Position numbers and translations under genes: made by a program
The notes under the pieces: model-generated
Database searches by the model: none
Told to the model about the DNA's origin: nothing
Seen by the model: the letters and a program-made list of their open reading frames with translations, nothing else
In this document: piece after piece, positions 35,038-43,012 of the stretch
Position numbering within the stretch: position 1 is the stretch's first letter
Layout of the letters: each line of letters starts with the position of its first letter
Source: Algisphaera agarilytica
GTDB taxonomy: Bacteria; Planctomycetota; Phycisphaerae; Phycisphaerales; Phycisphaeraceae
Direction of reading: 5' to 3'
Assembly: GCF_014207595.1 (NCBI RefSeq)
Contig: NZ_JACHGY010000001.1
Coordinates: forward strand, 372,001 to 436,000
DNA length: 64,000 nt

Positions 35038-36000
35038 TCATTTCAACGCGTCCACCACCGTATTCACGTTGTGCTTCATCATGGTGATGTACGTGTCCGC
35101 CCCGCTGCCGGGCATGCCGAGCGAGTCACTGTAGAGCGTCCCGCCGACTTTGGCCCCGGTTTGCTCGGCGACCTTCTCGACGATCGAGTTGAGCGTGGGC
35201 GAGGTCGAGCTCTCGATGAACAACGCCTGGACGTTGCGCTCTTTCACCATGGCTTCGAGCGCCGCAATGTCCTGGGGCCGCGGGGCCTGCTCTGTGCTGA
35301 TGCCGATGACGCCGTGGACCTCGATCTTGTTCGCATTGCCGAAGTAGTTGAAAGCGTCGTGGCTGGTGACGATGACCCGCTGCGACTCGGGCACCTCGGC
35401 GAAGCGCTCGGTCATCCAGGTTTGCAGTTCGTCGAGCTCGGTAAAGTACGCCGTGGCCCGCGATTCATAGTCGGCCTGGTTGCCGGGGTCGATGGCGATC
35501 AGCCCGTCGCGGACCGACGTGACGTAGTGCTTCCACAGCTCGATATCCATCCAGCAGTGCGGGTCGGGAGCGCCTTCGTAGTCTTCCGAGCCCAGCGTCT
35601 CGATCGCGTCGTGCTCGGCGGCGTAGACGACCTTGCCCTTGGCGTTGCCTTCGATGACGCCGTGGAGCGTGGCTTCGAGGTTCAGGCCGTTGGCGATGAC
35701 CAGGTCAGCCGAAGCGATCGCCTGGGCGTCGCGGGGCAGGACTTCGTAGACGTGGGGGTCTTGGCCGGGCCGCATGATGCCCACCACCTCAACGTGGTCG
35801 CCCGCCAGGGTGCGGGCCAGGTCGTCGAGCATCGTGGTGGTGGTCACGACCGAAGGTTTGGCTTCGGCACCCGATCCACCGGTGGCCGACGGCTCTTCAC
35901 CGTCGCCACAACCCACCTGAATCAGCCCCATGAGCAACACCACCAGCCCGGCGAAGAACTGCGAGTACCCAATACGTTTATTTTGATTAATCAAAGTCAT
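35038..36000 (-). CDS. Metal ABC transporter substrate-binding lipoprotein (ZnuA/MntC/TroA type)
   Basis: 320 residues. A lipoprotein signal ends in L-I-Q-V-G-C (Cys about residue 31). The metal site is recognisable: D-P-H-V-Y-E near residue 82, D-P-H-C-W-M-D near 147 and a S-H-D-A-F segment near 214, followed by G-I-S-T-E-Q-A-P-R and F-I-E-S-S. There is no His-rich loop, which hints at Mn or a general Zn/Mn role rather than high-affinity Zn, an inference. It is the first gene of the importer and divergent from a DtxR-type regulator. Confidence 0.92.
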   Translation of the reverse strand: MTLINQNKRIGYSQFFAGLVVLLMGLIQVGCGDGEEPSATGGSGAEAKPSVVTTTTMLDDLARTLAGDHVEVVGIMRPGQDPHVYEVLPRDAQAIASADLVIANGLNLEATLHGVIEGNAKGKVVYAAEHDAIETLGSEDYEGAPDPHCWMDIELWKHYVTSVRDGLIAIDPGNQADYESRATAYFTELDELQTWMTERFAEVPESQRVIVTSHDAFNYFGNANKIEVHGVIGISTEQAPRPQDIAALEAMVKERNVQALFIESSTSPTLNSIVEKVAEQTGAKVGGTLYSDSLGMPGSGADTYITMMKHNVNTVVDALK

Positions 36001-36008
36001 ATCTTTGA
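35982..36008. promoter_or_regulatory. Nested palindromes at the metal-importer start, candidate metalloregulator operator
   Basis: A perfect 14-bp palindrome TTTGATTAATCAAA (35982-35995) overlaps a second dyad TCAAAG-N6-CTTTGA (35991-36008). Both lie over the start codon of the binding-protein gene in the intergenic region shared with the DtxR-type regulator gene, a place where a DtxR/MntR dimer could repress. The sequence is AT-rich unlike the surroundings. Confidence 0.55.
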
Positions 36009-36076
36009 CGATAGAATATCAGTGCGTTAATGTCAACCGAACCCTGTGAAACTTCCACCGCCTGAGCCTGACGACC

Positions 36077-36757
36077 ATGCCCAGCGTTACCGTTGAGAAC
36101 TATTTGAAACAGGTCTGTCTCGAGCAGTCCCGGCGTGGCGGCGACGAACTCGTGCCGATGGGCCGACTCGCCGAGGCTGTTGGGGTGACGCCGGGCACCG
36201 CGACCACGATGGTGAAGTCGCTCGCCGAGGCCGACCTGCTGCGATACGCCCCGCGGGCCGGGGTGGAATTGACCCCCGCCGGGCGACGGCTGGCCCACCG
36301 GGTACTCCGCCGACACCGTCTGGTCGAACTCTTTCTCGTCGAGGTCCTGCACATGGACTGGTCCGAGGTCCACGAGGAAGCCGAGGAACTCGAGCACACC
36401 ATCTCCGACAAAGTGCTCGACCGCATCGACGAACTGCTGGGCCACCCCGCCACCGACCCGCACGGCTCACCGATCCCGCGGGCCGATCAACCGCTGATCC
36501 GCGAAGACTCGGTTGCCCTCGCCTCGGCTCCGGTCGAACAAACGCTCACCGTCACGCGCATCGTGGACCACGACCCCGAGTTCCTGCGCTTCGCCGAAGC
36601 GAACGGCCTCATGCCCGGGGCCAAGACCAGGATCACCCAACACCTCCCCCACGCCGATGCGGTCACCGTCGAAACCGAAAACCATGAGCCGGTGACGCTC
36701 GGGCTCGCGGCCGCGGCACGGGTGCTCGTGCAATCGGAAGACGACGACGTAACCTGA
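36077..36757 (+). CDS. DtxR/MntR-family metal-dependent transcriptional regulator
   Basis: 226 residues. The N-terminal winged helix-turn-helix (about residues 5-65, V-T-P-G-T-A-T-T-M-V-K-S-L) is followed by the dimerisation/metal-binding domain (H-R-L-V-E-L-F-L, then V-H-E-E-A-E-E-L-E-H, and D-P-H-G-S-P-I-P) and a C-terminal FeoA/SH3-like domain (about 150-220). It is divergent from a Zn/Mn importer and probably represses it when metal is plentiful. The importer's permease carries a related domain. Confidence 0.9.
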   Translation: MPSVTVENYLKQVCLEQSRRGGDELVPMGRLAEAVGVTPGTATTMVKSLAEADLLRYAPRAGVELTPAGRRLAHRVLRRHRLVELFLVEVLHMDWSEVHEEAEELEHTISDKVLDRIDELLGHPATDPHGSPIPRADQPLIREDSVALASAPVEQTLTVTRIVDHDPEFLRFAEANGLMPGAKTRITQHLPHADAVTVETENHEPVTLGLAAAARVLVQSEDDDVT

Positions 36758-36766
36758 CCGCTCGGA

Positions 36767-37693
36767 TCAAACCGGGCTGGGCACGGTTTCCAGGATTTCT
36801 TTGAGCACGCGGTGGCTCGCCACGCCGTCGGCCTCGTGCATGTAGGTCTTGGTCACGCAGCGGTGAGCGAAGACGGGGTTCACGTTGCTGGTGACATCTT
36901 CGGGGGTGGCGTAGTCACGGCCGTGCACGAGTGCGGTGGCTTTGACCGCACGGATGAGCGCCAACGAACCCCGCGGGCTGACGCCGATCTGGAGCTGGTC
37001 GTGGGTGCGCGTGGCGTTGGCGATGGCGACCACGTAGTCCACCAGCGTCGAATCGACCGACACCGCCTCGGCTTGTTTCTGCAGCTCGACGAGTTCCTGG
37101 GCGGTCATCACCGGCTTGAGTTCCGCCAACGCGGTGCGGCGCGGGTCGAGGGTCAACACGCGGGCCTCGTCGGCCGGGCTGGGGTAGCCCAGGCTGATCC
37201 GCATGAGGAAGCGGTCGAGCTGCGACTCGGGCAGGAAGTAGGTGCCCTCAAACTCAACAGGGTTCTGCGTGGCGATCACGATAAACGGGTCGAGCAGCTT
37301 GCGGGTGATGCCGTCCATCGAGACCTGCGACTCGTTCATCGCTTCGAGCAGGGCCGACTGCGTCCGCGGGGTGGTGCGGTTGATCTCGTCGGCGAGGACG
37401 ACGTTGGAAAAGATCGGGCCCGCCTTGAAGCTGAACTCGGCCTTCTGCTGGTCCCAGATGGTGACGCCCAGGATGTCGGCCGGGAGCATGTCGGGGGTGA
37501 GCTGGATGCGCGAGAGGCTGCCGTCGAGCGACTTGGACAGCGCGATCGCGAGCGTGGTCTTGCCCACGCCCGGCACATCCTCGATCAACACGTGGCCCTT
37601 GGCGAGCAGACAAATGATCACCTTGTCGATCGCCTGTTGGTTGCCCAGGAAGCAGGACTGGATGTTGGAGCGCAGGCGTTCGAGTTGGTGCAT
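36767..37693 (-). CDS. MoxR-family AAA+ ATPase
   Basis: 308 residues from the ATG at 37693; an ATG at 37795 would add 34 poorly conserved proline-rich residues. It shows E-D-V-P-G-V-G-K-T-T (Walker A), V-V-L-A-D-E-I-N-R (Walker B), A-L-L-E-A-M-N-E-S-Q-V-S and A-T-Q-N-P-V-E-F-E-G-T-Y, all MoxR landmarks, and the late G-V-S-P-R-G-S motif. MoxR ATPases act as chaperones, usually with DUF58 and VWA proteins; none is next to it here. It converges on the DtxR-type gene and is divergent from cdaA. Confidence 0.92.
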   Translation of the reverse strand: MHQLERLRSNIQSCFLGNQQAIDKVIICLLAKGHVLIEDVPGVGKTTLAIALSKSLDGSLSRIQLTPDMLPADILGVTIWDQQKAEFSFKAGPIFSNVVLADEINRTTPRTQSALLEAMNESQVSMDGITRKLLDPFIVIATQNPVEFEGTYFLPESQLDRFLMRISLGYPSPADEARVLTLDPRRTALAELKPVMTAQELVELQKQAEAVSVDSTLVDYVVAIANATRTHDQLQIGVSPRGSLALIRAVKATALVHGRDYATPEDVTSNVNPVFAHRCVTKTYMHEADGVASHRVLKEILETVPSPV

Positions 37694-37935
37694 GTGACGT
37701 GGCCGGGGATCGGGGAACGGGGGAAGCGGACCGAGAAGTCCGCCATCGATCGGCGGTTGGGTCAGTATAACGCCACCACGCATGGTATCTTGCATCGGTT
37801 GGAGCTATCAGCGCAGCGGTGATTATCGGAGTGGTCCCGAATCGACCCGATTCCGGTCCCCCGCCCCCCGACCTGCCGATAGTTTCTTGTGGGCACGACC
37901 ACCCGCTCTCGCCATCCGTTTCACCACCCCGCCCC

Positions 37936-38838
37936 ATGCCAAGACGCCTGCTGAATAACCTGTTGGAGAACCTCGAGCAGGTCTGGGCGCGTGTTCAGAA
38001 CTACCTGGAGACCGAGTTGTGGGCGGTGTGTTTCGAGCTCGCGGTGATCTGGGTGGTGGTGTATCTGATCCTGCGGTTCCTGCGCGGCACGCGCGGGGCC
38101 CGGGTCATCAAGGGCGTGGCGATCATCCTGATCATCGGCACGCTCTCCATCCAAATCGTCGGCGGCGCCGATCAGCTCGAACGCCTGAGCTTCCTGTATT
38201 CCGGCTTCCTGGGCTTCATCTCGTTCGCGTTGGTGATCGTGTTCCAGCCGGAGATCCGCCGGGCGCTGGTGCGCTTGGGCGAGGCCCGGTTCTTCCGCCA
38301 AGCGGGGCTGCGTAAAGCCCGCGTCGTTGAAGAACTGCTCGGGTCGATCCAATACCTCTCACGCAACAAGGTCGGGGCGCTCATCGCGATCGAACGGCAA
38401 GTGGGCCTGGGCGGGATCGTCGAAGCCGGCATCCGCGTCGATGCCGACGTGACCAAGGAACTGCTCAACACGATCTTCTGGCCCGGCTCGGCGTTGCACG
38501 ACATGGGCGTGGTCCTCCGCGGCGACCGCATCGTCGCCGCGGGTGTGCAGTTCCCCCTGGCCGAGGGCGACAGCGTCGAGCAAGAGCTCGGGTCTCGCCA
38601 CCGCGCCGCCATCGGGCTCTCCAGCGAAGTCGATGCGCTGATCCTGGTCGTCTCCGAAGAGACCGGCACCATCAGCGTCGCCGAACGCGGCACGCTCACC
38701 CGCCACCTGACCATCGAAGACCTCCGCCGGGTCCTCACCAAGGGCATGACCGAGGTCACCCTCGACGAACCCAGCGCGATCGACGAGGAAGACCCGTCCT
38801 CCAGCACCAGCAGCTCCTCGGCCAAGCCCGCCGCCTAA
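37936..38838 (+). CDS. cdaA: Diadenylate cyclase, CdaA type
   Basis: 300 residues. About three N-terminal membrane helices (residues 25-110) are followed by the DisA_N cyclase domain. The R-H-R motif is intact (R221-H222-R223 in G-S-R-H-R-A-A). The usual D-G-A motif reads D189-M-G here (L-H-D-M-G-V-V-L), a departure at a substrate-contact site. It should make the second messenger c-di-AMP from two ATP if active. The next gene encodes a YbbR-domain protein, as in the common cdaA-cdaR pair. Start at 37936 gives the normal N-terminus; upstream codons are proline-rich. Confidence 0.88.
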   Translation: MPRRLLNNLLENLEQVWARVQNYLETELWAVCFELAVIWVVVYLILRFLRGTRGARVIKGVAIILIIGTLSIQIVGGADQLERLSFLYSGFLGFISFALVIVFQPEIRRALVRLGEARFFRQAGLRKARVVEELLGSIQYLSRNKVGALIAIERQVGLGGIVEAGIRVDADVTKELLNTIFWPGSALHDMGVVLRGDRIVAAGVQFPLAEGDSVEQELGSRHRAAIGLSSEVDALILVVSEETGTISVAERGTLTRHLTIEDLRRVLTKGMTEVTLDEPSAIDEEDPSSSTSSSSAKPAA

Positions 38839-38860
38839 TCGCTACCCAAGCAGCCCGATC

Positions 38861-39898
38861 ATGGCCCAACGCAAGTTCCACGAAAAAGTCGAGACCTGGA
38901 TCGTCGTCACCATCATCTCGGTGCTCGTCTGGCTCTACGCCGAGGCCACTGTCCTCAAGCAGGAGACCGGCAAGACGGTCCAGCTGCTCATCAACGAGCC
39001 CACCGACCGCTACGCCATCACCCCCGAAACCGAGGGCCTTCTGGTGAACTACCGCGCCTCGAGCGGGCAGATCCAGCGGTTCAATGCCATCACCGGCGTC
39101 CCCCTCATCCACGAGATCGACCCCACCGGCATCACCGAGCCCACCGACCGCACGATCATCCTCGACGAGGCGTTGATCCGTGCGGGCCTGGGCGAGATCG
39201 GGATCACCGAGCTCGACGTCGAGCCCGCGACGCTCACCGTGACCATCGAACCCCTGGAAACCATCGAGCTTCCGATCGAGGTCCAGGCCAGCAACCTCAA
39301 GCTCAGCGGCAACCCCGTTGCGGAGCCGGCGAGCGTCTCGATCACCGGCCCGATGAGTATGGTCTCTCAGCTCGAAGGCCTGTACATCATTGCCAACCTC
39401 GCAAACGCCAACACCGTCGAAGGCACGGGCCTTGAGCGTGTCGCCACCAACGTCCCCCTGACCTTCCCCAGCCAATACGACCCAAGCAAGCCCGGGGCCA
39501 AAGACGATGCTCCGAAAAACGGCATCCGGGTCAACTACACCCTCGAGAACGACACCGTCACCACCACCCTCGACCGCGTCCCGCTCCACATCAACCTCCC
39601 GGTTGAGCTGCAGCTCCGCTACACCGTCCGCCCCGAGGACCGCTCCAACTTCCTCCGCGACGTCGAACTGCAGGGGCCGGCCGACGTCATCGCCCGGATC
39701 GCCGCCAGAGACCCCGACCTCCCGGTCATCCGGGCCGAGCTGACCATCACCGAGCCCGAGAAGCTCGATGTCACCCAAGCCCAACAAGTCATCAATGAAC
39801 GGCCCAAGATCATCGCCCCGGCTGGAGTCACCCCGGTCCAGGTGCCCGAAGTCATGCCCGTCACCGTCCGCCGACGCGACAACGCCCCGGGCAACTGA
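38861..39898 (+). CDS. cdaR: YbbR-domain protein, CdaR type
   Basis: 345 residues. One N-terminal membrane helix (about residues 12-28) ends in W-L-Y-A-E-A, then several beta-rich repeats of YbbR type (about 30-330), each with an L-x-V-x-I-x-P-x-x-V pattern. CdaR binds and adjusts the cyclase CdaA in Firmicutes. It follows cdaA by 22 bases, which supports a shared role. The repeat domains are diverged, so the call rests on layout and context as well as sequence. Confidence 0.8.
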   Translation: MAQRKFHEKVETWIVVTIISVLVWLYAEATVLKQETGKTVQLLINEPTDRYAITPETEGLLVNYRASSGQIQRFNAITGVPLIHEIDPTGITEPTDRTIILDEALIRAGLGEIGITELDVEPATLTVTIEPLETIELPIEVQASNLKLSGNPVAEPASVSITGPMSMVSQLEGLYIIANLANANTVEGTGLERVATNVPLTFPSQYDPSKPGAKDDAPKNGIRVNYTLENDTVTTTLDRVPLHINLPVELQLRYTVRPEDRSNFLRDVELQGPADVIARIAARDPDLPVIRAELTITEPEKLDVTQAQQVINERPKIIAPAGVTPVQVPEVMPVTVRRRDNAPGN

Positions 39899-40001
39899 TC
39901 CGGCACCGAACATTTCGCTGGCGTGAGGTGGATCGCCGCTCTCGCCAAACCCCGCCCCGAATTAGACCCATCGCCCCCGCCCCGGCTACGATGCGGGTCT
40001 G

Positions 40002-41291
40002 ATGACCACCGCCACCCCCACCGCCGACACCACCGACGTGCCCGCCTACTGCCTGGGCTTGGCCCAAGCCGCCCGCGCTGCGGGCCTCGCGATGGCCACC
40101 GTGCCCGGCAGCGTCCGCGACGACGCCCTGCGCTACACCGCCGACGCCCTGGTCGCCGCGACCGAAACGCTCAAGGCCGCCAACGCCAAGGACCTCGAAG
40201 CCGGCCGCGCCAACGGCCTGGCCTCGGCCATGCTCGACCGCCTCGAGCTCAACGACGACCGTATCGCCAACATGGCCGACGCCGTCCGCCAGATCGCCGA
40301 CCAGCCCGACCCCGTCGGCCGCATCCTCGAGGGCCGGGTCCTGTCCAACGGCATCCGCCTGGAGAAAGTCCGCGTGCCCCTGGGCACCGTGCTGATCATC
40401 TTCGAGTCTCGCCCCAACGTGACCTGCGACGCCGCCGCCCTCTGCCTCAAGTCCGGCAACGCCGCGATCCTCCGCGGCGGCAAGGAAGCCCTGCACTCCA
40501 ACGCTGCGATCGCCGCGTGCGTCAAGCAAGGCCTCGATAAAGCCGGCGTTCCCGCAGACGCCGTGCAACTCGTCGGCACCACCGACCGTTCCGCCGTGGG
40601 CGAACTGCTCAAGCTCGACGAACTGATCGACGTCTGCATCCCCCGGGGCGGCGAGTCGCTGATCCGCGCCGTGGTCGAGCAGTCGCGCATCCCCGTCATC
40701 AAGCACTACACGGGCAACTGCCACGTCTACGTCGACGCCACCGCCGACCACGACATGGCCGTGGACATCTGCCTCAACGCCAAGACCCAGCGTACTGGCG
40801 TCTGCAACGCCACCGAGACCATCCTCTTCCACCAGGACTGCGTCGCGAACGGCCTGGTCCGCAAGGTCGGCGAAGCCCTGCTGGCCAAGGGCGTCGAGCT
40901 CCGCGCCGACACCCGCAGCATGAGCGAGCTGCCCGACTCCCGGCCCGCCGAGGAGTCCGACTGGTCGGCCGAGTACCTCGACATGATCGTCGCACTCCGC
41001 GTGGTCGATTCGCTCGATGACGCGGTCGCCCACATCAACCGCTACGGCAGCAAGCACACCGACGCCATCCTCACCACCGACCTCGCCGCGTCGAACCGCT
41101 TCGTGCAGTCCGTCGACACCGCCAACGTGATGGTCAACTGCTCCACCCGCTTCTCCGACGGCCAGCAGTACGGCCTGGGCGCCGAGATCGGCATCTCCAC
41201 CGACAAACTCCACAGCCGCGGCCCCATGGGTGCCGAAGACCTGACGACCTACAAATGGGTCGCCCGGGGCGACGGGCAAGTGCGGGGGTGA
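40002..41291 (+). CDS. proA: Glutamate-5-semialdehyde dehydrogenase (gamma-glutamyl phosphate reductase)
   Basis: 429 residues, the normal length. It reduces gamma-glutamyl phosphate in proline synthesis with NADPH. Visible: V-R-V-P-L-G-T-V-L-I-I-F-E-S-R-P-N-V-T, K-S-G-N-A-A-I-L-R-G-G-K-E, the catalytic C268 in T-G-V-C-N-A-T-E, and the C-terminal G-L-G-A-E-I-G-I-S-T. proB is not adjacent. The TGA overlaps the ATG of the HAD gene (TGATG). Confidence 0.96.
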   Translation: MTTATPTADTTDVPAYCLGLAQAARAAGLAMATVPGSVRDDALRYTADALVAATETLKAANAKDLEAGRANGLASAMLDRLELNDDRIANMADAVRQIADQPDPVGRILEGRVLSNGIRLEKVRVPLGTVLIIFESRPNVTCDAAALCLKSGNAAILRGGKEALHSNAAIAACVKQGLDKAGVPADAVQLVGTTDRSAVGELLKLDELIDVCIPRGGESLIRAVVEQSRIPVIKHYTGNCHVYVDATADHDMAVDICLNAKTQRTGVCNATETILFHQDCVANGLVRKVGEALLAKGVELRADTRSMSELPDSRPAEESDWSAEYLDMIVALRVVDSLDDAVAHINRYGSKHTDAILTTDLAASNRFVQSVDTANVMVNCSTRFSDGQQYGLGAEIGISTDKLHSRGPMGAEDLTTYKWVARGDGQVRG

Positions 41292-41986
41292 TGGCCTTGG
41301 ACTCCACACCCCAACCCCAAAACCCGAAACCCGAAATCGACCTCGTCATGTTTGACCTCGGCCGGGTGTTGCTGCGCATCGCTGACGACTGGGACCACGC
41401 CGCCCTGCTCGCGAACCTGCCCGAGTTGGCGGGCCTCACGGGCGACCTGTCGACCAAGGCTGCGCGCGGCAGCCACCACCCGCTCGCCGAGCTGTTCGAC
41501 CACTTTGAGACCGGCAAGGTCACCGTCGTCGAGTTCTTCGCCACCGCCGCCAAGCTTGCTGATGTGAAGGTGGATGAGGTTCGCCGTGTGACCGAAGCGG
41601 TGTTGATCGAGGCGTTTCCGGGCGCGATCGCGCTGCTCGACAGACTCTCGCTGGAACCGGTGAAGGTGGGGTGCCTGAGCAACACCAACGCCCACCACTG
41701 GCAGATGTTCACCAGCCGTGAGCACGCCGCGTACCTGCCGATCGAGCTGTTCGACTACCCGCTAGGCAGCCAGATCGTCGGCCTGGCCAAGCCCGACCCC
41801 GCGATCTACCAATACGTCGAAGACGGCACCGAGATCCCGCCGGCGAACATCCTGTTCTTCGACGACCTGCAGGAAAACATCGACGCCGCCCTCGCCCGCG
41901 GCTGGCAGGCCGAGCTCGTCTCCCGCGACACCGACAACCCAATCCCTGCGGTCATCGCGAAGCTCGAAGCCTATGGTGTGCTATAG
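41291..41986 (+). CDS. HAD-superfamily hydrolase
   Basis: 231 residues. HAD motif I is M-F-D-L-G-R-V-L-L near residue 22 (the second Asp is Gly, as in some phosphatase-like HADs), motif II L-S-N-T-N, motif III K of K-P-D-P-A-I-Y, motif IV F-F-D-D. The cap region is helical. Likely substrate a small phosphate ester; it resembles the YihX-type alpha-D-glucose-1-phosphate phosphatases but this is not certain. The first 16 residues include a P-Q-N-P-K-P-E-I segment encoded by a GAAACCC/GAAATC repeat tract. Confidence 0.88.
   Translation: MALDSTPQPQNPKPEIDLVMFDLGRVLLRIADDWDHAALLANLPELAGLTGDLSTKAARGSHHPLAELFDHFETGKVTVVEFFATAAKLADVKVDEVRRVTEAVLIEAFPGAIALLDRLSLEPVKVGCLSNTNAHHWQMFTSREHAAYLPIELFDYPLGSQIVGLAKPDPAIYQYVEDGTEIPPANILFFDDLQENIDAALARGWQAELVSRDTDNPIPAVIAKLEAYGVL
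41309..41340. repeat. GAAATC-family heptamer tract inside the HAD gene start
   Basis: CCCCAACCCCAAAACCCGAAACC then CGAAATCGA: degraded heptamers of the GGATTTC family read in the coding strand near codons 7-16 of the HAD gene. It encodes N-P-K-P-E-I, matching N-P-K-S-E-I from the right arm inside hemW. Confidence 0.6.
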
Positions 41987-42049
41987 GCCCCACCCTCCCA
42001 CAAGCCGAGGGCTGCGGAGCCCCACCGGGCGACAAAGCCCCGGATCACC

Positions 42050-42877
42050 ATGACCACTCCACCCCCCGCTCCCGCCAAACAACCCGAACGCCCGGGCCTC
42101 ACCGTCAAGGGCCCGTGGATCGTCGCCGCGACACTGAGCTTGTTTGTGATCGTGCCGCTGATCGTCGTGGTGATCGTGATGCTCACCGACCAGGAAAAAA
42201 AGCCCGACCCGCCGCTGGACTGGTCGCAACGCAAAACCTGGCCGCGCACCTTCTACACCACGTTCAAATCGCTCGAGCGCGGCATGATGTCCAACGCCCG
42301 GACCAACGAGGTCTACAAAGACCTGGGCTTCCACGTCCCGCCGGATGAACAACTCGCGGTGATCCGCTGTATGACGCTCGCCAAACAGCCCGCGGAGCTG
42401 TTCCTCAGCGAGGCCACAAAGCAGAAGCTCGAAGCCGAGGTCGCGGCGTTGCCCGAGTTGTTCTACGCCCACTACCTCCTGGCCACCTGGCACGCCGCGC
42501 ACGGAGACGACGTTGCCGCCGAGCCGCACTACACCGCCGCCTTCGCCAACGCCCCCGCGGCGCTGATGCGTCACCACGTCACCCCCGACGGCGAATCGGC
42601 CGCGCACACCCCCGTACCCACGCTCGCCATCGCCGCCGACCAGATCATTGACGATGAACTCGACCGCTCGCTGGTGCTGGTGTTCCCGAGCCTGACCACC
42701 GACGCCGACGGCACCATCTACCTGCCGATGTACAAAGCCATCCTGCGCTTCGAAGACCCAGCCCTACCGCCGGGCGTGGCGGACCTCCGCGAGAAGTACC
42801 GCTGGTTCACCTTCGCCGGCCGGATCGGACGCATGCCCGACGAAACCCTGCCCGCCCCCGCGGTCGGCTCGCCGTAA
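42050..42877 (+). CDS. Hypothetical single-pass membrane protein
   Basis: 275 residues; no family recognised. A proline-rich N-terminus is followed by one membrane helix (about residues 22-46), then a mainly helical outside or cytoplasmic domain with a T-F-Y-T-T-F-K-S-L-E-R-G segment and H-Y-L-L-A-T-W-H-A-A-H-G-D, which resembles a degenerate TPR-like hairpin. It is between the HAD gene and purL on the same strand. Confidence 0.7.
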   Translation: MTTPPPAPAKQPERPGLTVKGPWIVAATLSLFVIVPLIVVVIVMLTDQEKKPDPPLDWSQRKTWPRTFYTTFKSLERGMMSNARTNEVYKDLGFHVPPDEQLAVIRCMTLAKQPAELFLSEATKQKLEAEVAALPELFYAHYLLATWHAAHGDDVAAEPHYTAAFANAPAALMRHHVTPDGESAAHTPVPTLAIAADQIIDDELDRSLVLVFPSLTTDADGTIYLPMYKAILRFEDPALPPGVADLREKYRWFTFAGRIGRMPDETLPAPAVGSP

Positions 42878-42911
42878 ACCTGGCCCACCAAGCCGTCGCT
42901 TGCGTCAGCTG

Positions 42912-42935
42912 CGAAATCCCAATTCCGAAATCCGG
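42912..42935. repeat. GAAATC-family heptamer tract upstream of purL
   Basis: CGAAATC-CCAATTC-CGAAATC-CGG, one arm only of the GGATTTC family, in the 135-base gap before purL. Confidence 0.65.
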
Positions 42936-43012
42936 AACCGCTCTGCATCACGGCTCGGGCAAGGCAGACCGCCAACTCCACAGCCAACTCCGATGTGCCG
43001 TATCATCCCCGC

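Noticed and set aside
42004-42045. Short GGCTGCGGAGCC hairpin before the hypothetical membrane protein gene
   Set aside because: Too short and GC-rich; expected often by chance at this composition.
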